From contig CALXTU010000001.1 of NCBI GenBank assembly GCA_944391495.1, positions 185,981-249,980 of the forward strand: a stretch of 64,000 bases of DNA, in the 5' to 3' direction. Under the pieces are notes generated by a model. The model saw nothing but the letters and a program-made list of their open reading frames with translations, was not told the origin of the DNA and did no database searches. Both the position numbers and the translations under genes were made by a program. Below, in pieces: positions 17,312-26,279 of this stretch (within the stretch, counting starts at the first letter, position 1; the number at the start of each line of letters is the position of its first letter). The stretch is from an uncultured Alphaproteobacteria bacterium. Its GTDB lineage: Bacteria > Pseudomonadota > Alphaproteobacteria > RF32 > CAG-239.

Positions 17312-18208
17312 CTAGGCTTTCAGTTTCTTTAAAAACTTGCCGAGCTTTTTGTTTATTTTGATTCCGTCTTCGGGTTTTGGTTTAATCATCCCGAAAAAGC
17401 GAGCCGGAATTTTGTCAACTTGAATCGGGGCAAAAGTTGCCGGATTGGTTTCAAGCATTTTTTTGGCGCCTTCCGGATCTTTGCGGACGGTTTTAAAAAA
17501 GTTATTAATCAGACGTTCGGCGTCAACCGGAAAATTGCCGGCACGGACGGCTTCAATGTATTGATGGATTTTTTCGCGACGGATTTGCTGCTCTTCAAAA
17601 ATCTTTTTTTCGATTTTGTGTCTTTGATATTTGACTTTACGCAGGTTGTAGGCAATCTCGCAGGAATCAATCTCTATCAGGGTTTCAACATAGGAAAGCA
17701 GGGCATTTTGCAGATTTTTGTCGCTGGTTTTTTCGGCAAAACTTAAAATCTGTTCATCAGAGGCATTGTCCGGCAGAGACGATAAACGAACCGGCTGTGC
17801 TTTGATTAAGACACTCCAGGCTGCCAGAATGTCATTATTAAGACGATTGATTCTGGAAGGGCGAAAACGCGGCAGCAGATCTTCAACCGTGAATGAAAAC
17901 TCCGGTACCGGTATTTCGGCGGCTTCGCCGCAGGCCTTTACGGCATTAATGAAACCGCAAAAGGCATTGAAAAGCGCTTTTTCTTCATCTGCCAGTTTGG
18001 CAACGGAAGAGTCTTCAATTGAACCGATTATTTCGGAGACGGAAATTTCTTCCGTGTCTTCTTCCGGCTGTGGCGCCGGCTGCGCCGAGGTGTCGGAATT
18101 TTTGGCATTGAGTTCGGCAAGCTGATCCTCGGTATCCTGAAGCTGGGCGGCGATGAAGTCGTCGAGCATTTTGTCAAAATCGCTGGAAGATATGTTGTTA
18201 TCAGCCAT
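17312..18208 (-). CDS. Cytosolic protein of unknown function, coupling-protein cluster
   Basis: About 298 residues from the ATG at 18208, which has AGGAG 7 bases upstream; an earlier in-frame start would add 20 poor residues. The N-terminal 70 or so residues are acidic and probably disordered. A helical region follows (residues 75-230), then a Lys-rich C-terminal segment with repeated aromatic/basic pairs (NNFFKTVRKD, PARFFGMIKPKPEDG, KLGKFLKKLKA). No recognised domain. It ends 88 bases before the 671-residue gene and is co-directional with the coupling ATPase. Confidence 0.6.
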   Translation of the reverse strand: MADNNISSSDFDKMLDDFIAAQLQDTEDQLAELNAKNSDTSAQPAPQPEEDTEEISVSEIIGSIEDSSVAKLADEEKALFNAFCGFINAVKACGEAAEIPVPEFSFTVEDLLPRFRPSRINRLNNDILAAWSVLIKAQPVRLSSLPDNASDEQILSFAEKTSDKNLQNALLSYVETLIEIDSCEIAYNLRKVKYQRHKIEKKIFEEQQIRREKIHQYIEAVRAGNFPVDAERLINNFFKTVRKDPEGAKKMLETNPATFAPIQVDKIPARFFGMIKPKPEDGIKINKKLGKFLKKLKA

Positions 18209-18218
18209 AAAAAAGCTC

Positions 18219-18497
18219 CTAATCAAGAGTGATGAAAACCGGTTTTTCCGCAGATGACGGATTAACAACGGCGATGCGTTCGAGAGCGCGGCCGCCTTTG
18301 ATGAGAATATAAAGCTTGCCGTCGTTTACGGTGTAGCCGTCAATATAGCTGCCGGCGGGCTGCGCAAGAGAAATATCTTTGGCGGCAGGTGTCCGGCTGA
18401 CTTGCCGGTAGATGATCCCGGCGGCGCTCAAAATTCCGAAAACCAGCAAAAAAGTCAGTATAAACACAATCAGCTTGATTAATTTTAATTTATCCAT
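18219..18497 (-). CDS. Small inner-membrane protein, DUF6476-like
   Basis: 92 residues. One transmembrane helix (about 9-31, LIVFILTFLLVFGILSAAGI) is followed by a small periplasmic domain with a beta-rich pattern ending AVVNPSSAEKPVFITLD. Small proteins of this design next to rluD are common in alphaproteobacteria and are grouped as DUF6476; I suggest this from position and layout only. It is read divergently from rluD and lies 10 bases upstream of the next leftward gene. Confidence 0.55.
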   Translation of the reverse strand: MDKLKLIKLIVFILTFLLVFGILSAAGIIYRQVSRTPAAKDISLAQPAGSYIDGYTVNDGKLYILIKGGRALERIAVVNPSSAEKPVFITLD

Positions 18498-18569
18498 ATA
18501 AAACCCTCTCTTGCAAGTTTGCTTTTTTAGTCTATTATAACGGTCGTACCGTCAACAAAATAAACAAAG

Positions 18570-19541
18570 ATGTCTGATATTCAAATATATAACACACCAA
18601 TAGTTAACAAAGATTTTAAGGGCTTGCGCATTGATAAGTTTTTGGCAGCCTGTTTTCCCGATATTTCACGTTCGCAGATTCAAAGAATGATAGCCTGGGG
18701 TAATGTTGTCTGTGACGATGTTACGGTCGGAGATAATTCCTATAAAATCAAGGAGGGAGAGTCTTTTGTTCTGACTTTGCCCGAGGCTGTTGACGCCGAG
18801 CCGCGGCCGCAGGATATTCCGCTTGATATTGTTTATGAGGACAAGGACATCATCGTGGTTAATAAGCCTTGCGGAATGGTGGTGCATCCGGCACCGGGAG
18901 CCGCAAACGGAACGTTGGTGAATGCATTGCTGTATCATTGTCACGATTTATCGGGAATCGGCGGTGTTAAGCGTCCGGGAATCGTGCATCGTATTGACAA
19001 GGATACATCGGGGCTGTTGGTGGCGGCCAAAAATGACAATGCTCACAAATTGCTATGCGAGCAGTTTGCGGAACATTCCATAGAAAGAACTTATTTTGCA
19101 TTTGTTTTCGGGATGCCGAATCCGGCGGACGGAACCATTGAGGGCAGTATCGGCCGCAGCCCGTATGATCGCAAAAAAATGGCAATCGTCGCAAAAGGCG
19201 GCAAGCATGCGGTGACGCATTATCAGACGGTTGAAAAATTCAGGGATAAGGCGGCCCTGATTAAATGCCGCCTGGAAACAGGAAGAACGCATCAGATCAG
19301 AGTTCATATGACTTTTGCCGGACATAGTCTGATCGGGGATAAAGTTTACGGCAAAGGTCGAAAACTGATCGTAAAAAATGCGCCGGAAGAGGTAACCGCT
19401 TTCGTTAATTCGTTTCCGCGGCAGGCGTTGCATGCGCAGAGCCTCGGTTTTGTTCATCCCGTAACGGGAGAAAAAATGTTTTTTGAAGCATCGTTGCCGG
19501 CCGATTTGCAAGAGCTTTTACAGGTTTTGCGGCAGATCTGA
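18570..19541 (+). CDS. rluD: 23S rRNA pseudouridine synthase RluD
   Basis: A 323-residue RluA-family enzyme that makes pseudouridines in helix 69 of 23S rRNA. The N-terminal S4 RNA-binding domain is at about 15-75. The catalytic motif HRIDKDTSGLLV is near residue 140, and the C-terminal GRTHQIRVHM is followed by LHAQSLGFVHPVTGE. The length and order match RluD. Its ribosome binding site is weak. rluD followed by rpoH is a conserved alphaproteobacterial neighbourhood. Confidence 0.93.
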   Translation: MSDIQIYNTPIVNKDFKGLRIDKFLAACFPDISRSQIQRMIAWGNVVCDDVTVGDNSYKIKEGESFVLTLPEAVDAEPRPQDIPLDIVYEDKDIIVVNKPCGMVVHPAPGAANGTLVNALLYHCHDLSGIGGVKRPGIVHRIDKDTSGLLVAAKNDNAHKLLCEQFAEHSIERTYFAFVFGMPNPADGTIEGSIGRSPYDRKKMAIVAKGGKHAVTHYQTVEKFRDKAALIKCRLETGRTHQIRVHMTFAGHSLIGDKVYGKGRKLIVKNAPEEVTAFVNSFPRQALHAQSLGFVHPVTGEKMFFEASLPADLQELLQVLRQI

Positions 19542-19700
19542 TTTTTAAATACAGTGTTTTTGTGACTTCTAATACTAAAGGATAGCTTGCGTTTTCCGTC
19601 TTCGGCGGTAGAGTTGAGCCTGATATTATTTTGCCGGACTATTTCTGGACTTGAACGTTAAAGAACTGTTGATAAGTTTTATCGTTTCAGGAGAATAAGA

Positions 19701-20576
19701 ATGGAGAAAGTCTTGGCACTGAGCGGCATTGATTTTTCGCCGGAAATCAATATGACGCGCTATCTGCAGAAAATCAGAACCTATCCGATTTTGTCTCAGG
19801 AAGAAGAATATAATCTGGCGGTTAAATATCAGCAAACCAAAGATCAAAAAATTGCTCAAATTCTGGTTACCTCCCATTTGCGGCTGGTGGTTAAAGTCGT
19901 TTCAAAATATCGAGGTTACGGATTGTCGACGGCGGAAATGATATCGGAAGGAAACATCGGCTTGCTGTATGCGGTTGAGAAATTTGAGCCGGAAAAGGGT
20001 TTTCGGTTTTCAACTTATGCGTTGTGGTGGATTAAGGCTTCGGTGCAAAAGTATATTTTGAACTCCTGGTCTTTGGTGAAAATAGGCACGACAGCGGCGC
20101 AAAAAAAATTGTTTTTTAATCTGCGTAAAATCAAAAACAAGCTTAATCTGAATGATGACCGGGAATTATCCCCGGCCGTTCTGAACAGAATTGCCGGATC
20201 GCTGGACGTCAGTGTTCAGGAAGTTACGGATATGAATACACGTTTGAAGGCTCATGACGGCTCGTTAAACAGCATTATTGACGCATCGGGAGACGGCGGT
20301 TCGGAATGGATGGATTTTATAGCCGATTCAAAACCTAATCAGGAAGAAGTTTTGGCCTACGGTGAAACGATAAAATACCGGCGGACGTTGTTTAACAAGG
20401 CTCTGAATGTGTTGAACAAACGCGAAAAAGATATCTTGTTTAAACGCCGGCTGTTGGATAAGGCCTTTACGCTGGACGATTTGAGTAAGGCTTACGGAAT
20501 TTCCAAAGAACGGGTAAGGCAAATCGAATTGAATTCAATTAAGAAAATACGCAAAGCCATTGAAGCCGGTATTTAG
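19701..20576 (+). CDS. rpoH: RNA polymerase heat-shock sigma factor RpoH (sigma-32)
   Basis: A 291-residue sigma-70 family factor. Region 1.2/2 starts at MTRYLQKIRTYPILSQEEE. Region 2 has HLRLVVKVVSKYRGYGL and the FSTYALWWIKASVQKYIL core and -10 recognition helix. The RpoH box QKKLFFNLR is present near residue 134 and separates it from the housekeeping sigma. Region 4 ends in a helix-turn-helix with GISKERVRQIELNSIKKIR. AGGAG precedes the ATG. It is convergent with the membrane protein gene ending at 20573. Confidence 0.95.
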   Translation: MEKVLALSGIDFSPEINMTRYLQKIRTYPILSQEEEYNLAVKYQQTKDQKIAQILVTSHLRLVVKVVSKYRGYGLSTAEMISEGNIGLLYAVEKFEPEKGFRFSTYALWWIKASVQKYILNSWSLVKIGTTAAQKKLFFNLRKIKNKLNLNDDRELSPAVLNRIAGSLDVSVQEVTDMNTRLKAHDGSLNSIIDASGDGGSEWMDFIADSKPNQEEVLAYGETIKYRRTLFNKALNVLNKREKDILFKRRLLDKAFTLDDLSKAYGISKERVRQIELNSIKKIRKAIEAGI

Positions 20577-21052
20577 TTGTCTTCCGGCAAAATATTGGCC
20601 CAGTTTTCCGACAGTTTTTCCAGCTTGGCATTGATGACCTTCAGTCGATGCTGAGCTGAATTTTTAAAAATGAAAACAAATAAATCCGGCAGGGCATAAT
20701 ACAAAAGAACGCCAAGCGCCGCAGCGCCGAGCATGATGATAATGTTAAAAATATTGTTGAGGATTGAGAACTCAAGTCCGGAACTGAACTGAATCAAAAT
20801 GTTGTTCAGACAGATCATGACGCCGGCTATATTAAAGCAACCGACCGTGGTGATTTTGTTAATATTTTTGGTGTCGGTTACCACGATGGTCAAGGTCGGT
20901 AAAAGACCAATGACCAAGACAACGACAGCCGGCAAGACCGTAAATGCAACAAGCATAAAGGCCAAAAAAATCAAAAACTTTTGAATAAAATTGAGCTTTG
21001 CCAAGCCTGCTTTATTTTTTTTGGCCGGAGCTTTGATAGTCGGTTTTGTCAT
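20573..21052 (-). CDS. Membrane protein of unknown function, coupled to a pseudokinase
   Basis: About 159 residues from MTKPTIKAP. A short basic N terminus is followed by three or four hydrophobic segments (about 23-52, 65-85, 95-115) and a charged C-terminal helix. No family recognised. Its ATG (21052-21050) overlaps the stop of the upstream kinase-like gene in an ATGA arrangement, so the two proteins are made in step and probably work together at the inner membrane. The end overlaps rpoH by 4 bases. Confidence 0.65.
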   Translation of the reverse strand: MTKPTIKAPAKKNKAGLAKLNFIQKFLIFLAFMLVAFTVLPAVVVLVIGLLPTLTIVVTDTKNINKITTVGCFNIAGVMICLNNILIQFSSGLEFSILNNIFNIIIMLGAAALGVLLYYALPDLFVFIFKNSAQHRLKVINAKLEKLSENWANILPEDN

Positions 21053-23052
21053 TTGATCACCCAATAAATTAAGCTGAAAATAAAGGCACTCAGCATGGTT
21101 AGGACGGCCAGAATTGATGAAAAACGCAAGGCAAGATCTCTGGCTTCGTCTTCAATTTTGGAATCGCCGGACAGGATTTTTGCTTTTTCGGTCAGAAGAA
21201 AGTTAGCCGTTTTTAACGCTTCCGAGAAATCGGTCCTATCGCGGTTACGCGCCTCGTCGTTTTCAAGGATTTCAACAAGTTCAATGATCTTGCCGTTTTT
21301 TGATATCTGCAAAAGTTCCTGTTCCAGATATTTTTGATATTTGATGTTGTGATAGCTTTGAATAAGCGGTTTTGAGGTGTTAACGAGCCACTGAGATAAA
21401 TTCATGAGCTGTGCGGGACCGTTTTTGGTTTGAATATTGGCATATAAACGGATAATGGCGCCTACCTTGAGGGCATCTTGATTGGCATTGATGTCAATTA
21501 AAATACCGTCAATTTTTTTGCCCATTTTGCAGCGCAGATAAGCTATGATATTTTTATCAAAAGGCAGGGTTTGGTAGTCGGTTTTGGAACGATCAAGCGC
21601 CCGCAGAAGACGGGACGGCGTGTTGACGAACGCTTTGCCGATCAGCTGGCTGATACAGGGAAGGTCCTCGTCGAAATCATACATAATGCGGTCGAATCCG
21701 TAGCCGTAATCATTGCGAGATAAATAAAGCTTGAATTCTCCGGCATTTGTCGGCGCGCGTGATGAAGGCTGTTCCTGATACCAGAGCTTGATGATGTCTG
21801 TCGAGATGAGCGACTGCAGAGGTGTTAGGGGCAGATTGTTTTTTTTGTGATAGAAAATCGTTTTGGCCAGGCCTCCCGGGAAAAGGTAAAAATCACCGCA
21901 TTTTAACGGAAGAGAACAATCCAGATAAATACAGATGCGGGCCAACAAAAGGTTTTTATCGGGGTTTTCTTTTTCCGCCAGAATTTGTTTTTCGATTTTG
22001 GTATACAATTTTTCGTTTTCCAGACCGTTTTTTATCCATTCAAGCAGTTTGCCGCTTTGGATAACTTCAATACCGAAATCAGGATTGGAAATCATGGTAA
22101 CGGCCGCGCTTTTGCGCGTATAGCATTTTTCGCCGTTGATGGTTAAGGCGCGGGTTGAACGGTCAAATCCGTCGCCGGTCATAAAACCGGTGGTTTTGCC
22201 GTCATAGTAATTGTAGAGCCGGTTGTAATCACAACGGTTTTCGGGATTATCATCCAGCATGGAGCGCAACACGAGTGTAATTTGACCATTAAATTTTTTA
22301 TTTTCGGACAGAAAAACAAAAGAAGAGTTTTTTAGCTTTTGCCGCGTGAGTTCTCCCGGTGATAGTTCACTGGTGATGTCGTGATTCAGCGTCAGGCCGA
22401 GAAGCGCAACTCCGGCAGCATAAATATCCTGTTCAAAAGTTCCGTTGCCGCGGGCAAAAGGTTTGCAAAGGATATTTTCAATCGGTTCATATACCGCCGG
22501 TTGGTAAAAAGAAGGAAATGCCGCCAAACAGTCGCCCAGTACGAGTTCGCTGCGGGAGGGATCTTTATACCATAAGTTGTTAAGTCTGATGGCGCGGTGG
22601 TTTAATCCGAAGGTTTTTAGAACGTCGCAAGCCGACAATAATGACAGTGCCAGCGATTTAAATCTTTCCGGCGTTATTTTATCATCTTCTTCATGGAAAT
22701 TATCGGCTCTGGGGCCGACGGGTTTGTTGTATATGAGCGCGATGGTTTCCCGTCCGTCGGGAGCCGTGATGATGCCGTATTCAATGAGTTTTAAAATATT
22801 CGGGGCATCAATTGACTTCATGTAGGGAAGATATGACAGACGGGGAGGCATTTCCGGAGAGCAGATCAAAGCGAACAAATTGCGTTGAGGGTTAATATTG
22901 TCTTTGACCTCATACGCCAAAGCTCCGTTGCTGTCAAATTGCGGCAAAGGTTGTTTGAAACGAATTTCAAAGCGTTCTTTTAACAGATAACTGCTGCCGG
23001 CCGCGGGTGTGTCATTTTCAGCGGAAACTTCTGTTTTTTGCTCGTCAGTCAT
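21049..23052 (-). CDS. Membrane-anchored protein kinase-like protein, probable pseudokinase
   Basis: A 667-residue protein. Residues 25-280 follow the Ser/Thr kinase fold: the catalytic-loop position reads HRAIRLNN (152-159) where an active kinase has HRDxKxxN, so the catalytic Asp is replaced by Ala. LGDC (172-175) stands where DFG is expected, followed by a YEPIE segment like the APE motif and DIYAAGVALLGL like helix F. No glycine-rich loop or clear ATP-binding Lys is seen. A long helical middle (290-610) precedes one C-terminal transmembrane helix (about 643-665). It is probably a signalling scaffold rather than an enzyme. GGAAAG precedes the start. Confidence 0.72.
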   Translation of the reverse strand: MTDEQKTEVSAENDTPAAGSSYLLKERFEIRFKQPLPQFDSNGALAYEVKDNINPQRNLFALICSPEMPPRLSYLPYMKSIDAPNILKLIEYGIITAPDGRETIALIYNKPVGPRADNFHEEDDKITPERFKSLALSLLSACDVLKTFGLNHRAIRLNNLWYKDPSRSELVLGDCLAAFPSFYQPAVYEPIENILCKPFARGNGTFEQDIYAAGVALLGLTLNHDITSELSPGELTRQKLKNSSFVFLSENKKFNGQITLVLRSMLDDNPENRCDYNRLYNYYDGKTTGFMTGDGFDRSTRALTINGEKCYTRKSAAVTMISNPDFGIEVIQSGKLLEWIKNGLENEKLYTKIEKQILAEKENPDKNLLLARICIYLDCSLPLKCGDFYLFPGGLAKTIFYHKKNNLPLTPLQSLISTDIIKLWYQEQPSSRAPTNAGEFKLYLSRNDYGYGFDRIMYDFDEDLPCISQLIGKAFVNTPSRLLRALDRSKTDYQTLPFDKNIIAYLRCKMGKKIDGILIDINANQDALKVGAIIRLYANIQTKNGPAQLMNLSQWLVNTSKPLIQSYHNIKYQKYLEQELLQISKNGKIIELVEILENDEARNRDRTDFSEALKTANFLLTEKAKILSGDSKIEDEARDLALRFSSILAVLTMLSAFIFSLIYWVIK

Positions 23053-23198
23053 TTTGAATTCTTTCCAGTGGCTTCTAGTAAATAAATAATTTATAGCAAT
23101 ATATTGTTAATAAAAAGCAAATTTTTTGGCATTGTTTGCCGGAAAGGTGGAATATATAATCTAAGAGAAATAATTTAAGGAGCGACGGAGTTATCAGA

Positions 23199-24269
23199 GT
23201 GGTAAAGCAGCGAACAGACATAATTCAGGAGCTTGACGGCGCCGGATTGACGTCTGCCCAGAATGCGGATATCCAAGTGCTGCAGAATGCCGCTCAGTAT
23301 AATATTGATCTTGATGCGTTGGAAAGTGTCGGGAAAAAATCGGCCCGGCGGAAACCGGCGGCAAAAAAAGCCGCCGAAGATTGGCGAAAGCTAGATGTTA
23401 ATCTGTCGGATATCATTAACCTTATTATCTCAACGTCGGAAAGGCCGACATTTATGGTGAGAGATGATAAACTGGTTTATCTTAATCCGGCGGCAATGCA
23501 GCTTTTGGATATCAGTGTTGACAAAGATGTCATCGGCAATAATTTTTTGAATTTGGTTATTAAAGAAGATTGGAATCCTCTTGCCGAAAATATCGGGGAG
23601 ATGCTGACCAACGGCAAAACCATGCGTATTCGACTGAAAGCGGCAACTGGCAAAATTATTCCGTTGCAGTTTCAGGCCATATATTTATCGGAGATTGAAC
23701 ATTTTTCTTTTATTTTGCTTGGCGAGCATATTAGAAAGGCTGTTAAACCGACATTTAACAATTTGTATGACGATGTGACCGGTTTGCCGAATTTCTTTTT
23801 ATTTGAAGACAGGGTTCAGGTTGCCGTAGCTTTAGAAAATGCCAAGGATAATGTCCGGGATCAGAATATAATCGCCGTTTTGGCCATTAGTCTTGATAAT
23901 ATCGAGGCTTTTCGCAAAATGCATATTGAAGAACTGGTGATTAAAAAAACAGCCAACAATCTGGTGCTGAATTTGAAAAAAAATGTCACGGTAGCGCTGG
24001 GACTGAAATATAATTTTTGGATTATGTTGCCCGGCTTGAAGAACATGGCCGAGGTTAACCATGAAGTCCGGCGGATTACCGAGATATTAAACGACGGCGT
24101 CAGCGATAATTTTACAAGGCATGAGCTGCTGTTTTCAATAGGGGTAAGCACGTTTCCGCGGCCGGGACATTCGGCAAAAAAGGTAATTGAGCAGGCTATT
24201 GCGGCCATCAAAACGGCGCAGGCGACACCCAGAAGTACAGTTGAATTTTTTAGCGGTGAAAAAGTTTAG
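23199..24269 (+). CDS. PAS domain protein with degenerate GGDEF domain
   Basis: 356 residues from a GTG with GGAG upstream. A short helical N terminus is followed by a PAS domain (about 78-175; FMVRDDKLVYLNPAAMQLLDI) and a diguanylate cyclase-like domain beginning DDVTGLPNFFLFEDRVQ near residue 192. Where the active site should read GGDEF, the sequence is LKYNFWIMLPG, so cyclase activity is unlikely. The later FSIGVSTFP segment and helix are kept. It is probably a sensor or c-di-GMP-related regulator without synthesis. A strong terminator follows. Confidence 0.8.
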   Translation: MVKQRTDIIQELDGAGLTSAQNADIQVLQNAAQYNIDLDALESVGKKSARRKPAAKKAAEDWRKLDVNLSDIINLIISTSERPTFMVRDDKLVYLNPAAMQLLDISVDKDVIGNNFLNLVIKEDWNPLAENIGEMLTNGKTMRIRLKAATGKIIPLQFQAIYLSEIEHFSFILLGEHIRKAVKPTFNNLYDDVTGLPNFFLFEDRVQVAVALENAKDNVRDQNIIAVLAISLDNIEAFRKMHIEELVIKKTANNLVLNLKKNVTVALGLKYNFWIMLPGLKNMAEVNHEVRRITEILNDGVSDNFTRHELLFSIGVSTFPRPGHSAKKVIEQAIAAIKTAQATPRSTVEFFSGEKV

Positions 24270-24273
24270 AAAA

Positions 24274-24303
24274 GAAAAAGACCTCCGTTTGGAGGTCTTT
24301 TTT
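24274..24303. terminator. Bidirectional intrinsic terminator
   Basis: AAAAAGACCTCC (24274-24285) pairs with GGAGGTCTTTTT (24290-24301) around a GTTT loop, between convergent genes, with A and T runs on both sides. Confidence 0.9.
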
Positions 24304-24308
24304 GAAGA

Positions 24309-25028
24309 TTAACGACGGTCACCCAAAAACCGCAACAGGTATAAGAACAGGTTGATAAAGTCCAAATACAAACTCAGGGCGCCGGTCAAAGCTTTTTTGA
24401 TGACGGTTTCATTGTCATCGGAAGAGCTGTAAATCTGGCGGATTTTTTGCGAGTCATAAGCCGTCAAACCACTGAAAATACCAACACCGATGATTGATAA
24501 AGCCCAGTCTAAGCCACTGCTTTTGAGGAAAATGTTAACAATCGTCGCGATAATCAATCCGATTAATCCCATGTAAAGGAACGAACCAAATCCGGTTAAG
24601 TCGCGTTTGGTGGTATAACCGTAAAGGCTTAATCCGCCAAAGGCACCGGCCGTAATCAAAAAGACGCGAACCAGGCTGCTTTGGGTGTACAGCAGGAAAA
24701 TCGGCGTTAAGCTGATACCCATTAAAGCGGCATAACTCCAAAACAAGAGTTGTACCTGACCGGAAGTTCCGCTGCGGACAACCCAGTTAAAGGCAAAAAC
24801 CATAATCAGCGGGGCAATGAAAGCCAGCCAGCCGAAACCGGAGAGGCTGACGCCCTGCGGCGTAACGTTAAAAAATAAATTCATCAGAGAGGTGTTGACA
24901 ACCAGCCAAGCGGCAAGAGCCGTTACACACAGGCCGCCGGCCATAAAATTATAAACTTTTTGCATATAGCTGCGTAGACCGGCATCAACAGCGGCTGAAT
25001 TTGTCTGAGTATAAATTTCGTGTTGCAT
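24309..25028 (-). CDS. Bax inhibitor-1/YccA family membrane protein
   Basis: A 239-residue protein with seven hydrophobic segments. It carries the family features: an N-terminal VDAGLRSYMQKVYNFMAGGLCVTALAA, a mid-section TKRDLTGFGSFLYMGLIGLI, and C-terminal GLTAYDSQKI followed by ALSLYLDFINLFLYLLRFLGDRR. Members are inner-membrane proteins linked to calcium leak or FtsH regulation. AAAGGA precedes the start and it is monocistronic. Confidence 0.93.
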   Translation of the reverse strand: MQHEIYTQTNSAAVDAGLRSYMQKVYNFMAGGLCVTALAAWLVVNTSLMNLFFNVTPQGVSLSGFGWLAFIAPLIMVFAFNWVVRSGTSGQVQLLFWSYAALMGISLTPIFLLYTQSSLVRVFLITAGAFGGLSLYGYTTKRDLTGFGSFLYMGLIGLIIATIVNIFLKSSGLDWALSIIGVGIFSGLTAYDSQKIRQIYSSSDDNETVIKKALTGALSLYLDFINLFLYLLRFLGDRR

Positions 25029-25107
25029 GTGGAAATCCTTTTAATTAATTACTGCAATATCAATATAGGAAAAATCTTTTAAGAAATCAATAAAACATAC
25101 CGATTTT

Positions 25108-25815
25108 TTAGATATAGCGGTAGAGGGTTTTGCCGCGGACTTTCAGCCAGTGGCGGCTTTGTTCGTAACTTGGGCATAACCCGGCGACGGTTTGCCAAAA
25201 TTCGGCGGAATGGTCAGGGTGTTTGAGATGGGATACTTCATGACAAACCAGATATTCAATGACATCAAGCGGTGCCATGGATATACGCCAGTTGTAATTG
25301 ATGTTGCCGAGAGTGGAACAGCTTCCCCAGCGGGATTTGGTGTCTTTGATGCTGACGGAACTGACGCGGCAGCCTAAAATTTTGGCCTTTTTAACGCTCA
25401 TGGCCGATAATTTTTTCAGAGCCTGTTGTTTAAGGAAGTCGGTTACCCGCCGGTGAAGGAATTCCGGATCGCCGCCGATTTTTAAAACAGTGTTCTCAAA
25501 TTTGGCACCGCGTTGTCCGACAATATGTTGAACGGTGTATGTTATACCAAAAAATTCAAAGACCGAACCGTCATCAAAATGCTGCGGCTGCGGCAGACGA
25601 GCCAGCATATTGACAATCCAGTCATGATGTTCCTGCAAAAACCGCAAGGCTTTTGCTCGCGAACAATATTTGGGAACGGTTAAAACCGGCCGGCGGTTTT
25701 TATCGTCTATCCGCAGAGTCAGGCGTTTGGCGAGAGGTGATTTGACGATTTTGACATCAAAATCAAAGTCATTGCCAAAATCAAAGGTCCGGCCAGTCAA
25801 CAACGTAATCTTCAT
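25108..25815 (-). CDS. YgjP-like (DUF45) metallopeptidase-fold protein
   Basis: 235 residues. The C-terminal half has LVCHEVSHLKHPDHSAEFW, with the HExxH metal site and a third His, preceded by the SRWGSCSTLGNINYNWRI segment that defines the YgjP/DUF45 group (SprT/M48-related). E. coli YgjP has been reported to act on nucleotides, so the substrate is open. The first 35 bases overlap the upstream YcgN-like gene on the same strand. Confidence 0.88.
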   Translation of the reverse strand: MKITLLTGRTFDFGNDFDFDVKIVKSPLAKRLTLRIDDKNRRPVLTVPKYCSRAKALRFLQEHHDWIVNMLARLPQPQHFDDGSVFEFFGITYTVQHIVGQRGAKFENTVLKIGGDPEFLHRRVTDFLKQQALKKLSAMSVKKAKILGCRVSSVSIKDTKSRWGSCSTLGNINYNWRISMAPLDVIEYLVCHEVSHLKHPDHSAEFWQTVAGLCPSYEQSRHWLKVRGKTLYRYI

Positions 25816-26278
25816 AGTTTTTTACTTCTGTTTCGGAAACAAGCGGACGGTCTTTTAAGGATTGACCGGCCGCGTGAACGGAATCGGCGTTGCCGGAGAT
25901 CAGCGGATGCCAGGAGGGCAGGTCTTTTCCCTCGCTTAGGCAGCGGTAGGCACAGGTTTTCGGCAATATTTCCGGTTCTTTCAGGACAGTGGCCAAGTCA
26001 ATATTGCGACAATCGGAAACTTTGGCAAAACGGTGTTCATAAATGCGGCAAAGACAGGTTTCGGGATCTAAAAAACGACAACGGGCATTGGTAAAACAGA
26101 TTTTACCGCGACGTTCGATTTTATTTAAACAGCATTTGCCGCAGCCGTCGCACAAAAGCTCCCATTCTTCGGCAGATAAATCACTTAAAGCTTTCTTTTT
26201 CCAGAATTCCGGTTCAAAAGAAGATAAATCGCGGTAGCGGCTTTGCGGTGTGGTGGTTTTTTGCGGCCATAGATGCAT
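25781..26278 (-). CDS. YcgN-family cysteine-cluster protein (copy 1)
   Basis: About 165 residues from the ATG at 26278. FWKKKALSDLSAEEWELLCDGCGKCCLNK carries the CxxCGKCC cluster, and further cysteines are in the CFTNARCRF, CLCRIYEHRF and CAYRCLSEGKDLPSWHPL segments, a pattern for metal or Fe-S binding. The function is unknown. AAGGAT lies 7 bases before the ATG, and the start comes one base after the stop of a second copy (26280-26699), so they are a tandem pair. Confidence 0.85.
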   Translation of the reverse strand: MHLWPQKTTTPQSRYRDLSSFEPEFWKKKALSDLSAEEWELLCDGCGKCCLNKIERRGKICFTNARCRFLDPETCLCRIYEHRFAKVSDCRNIDLATVLKEPEILPKTCAYRCLSEGKDLPSWHPLISGNADSVHAAGQSLKDRPLVSETEVKNYEDYVVDWPDL

Positions 26279-26279
26279 T

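Noticed and set aside
11167..18208. Integrative conjugative element
   Set aside because: No relaxase, integrase, attachment repeat or channel gene is present, and the flanks are housekeeping genes.
19651..19690. Sigma-32 promoter before rpoH (CTTGAA)
   Set aside because: A -35-like CTTGAA is present but no matching -10 element lies at a fitting distance.
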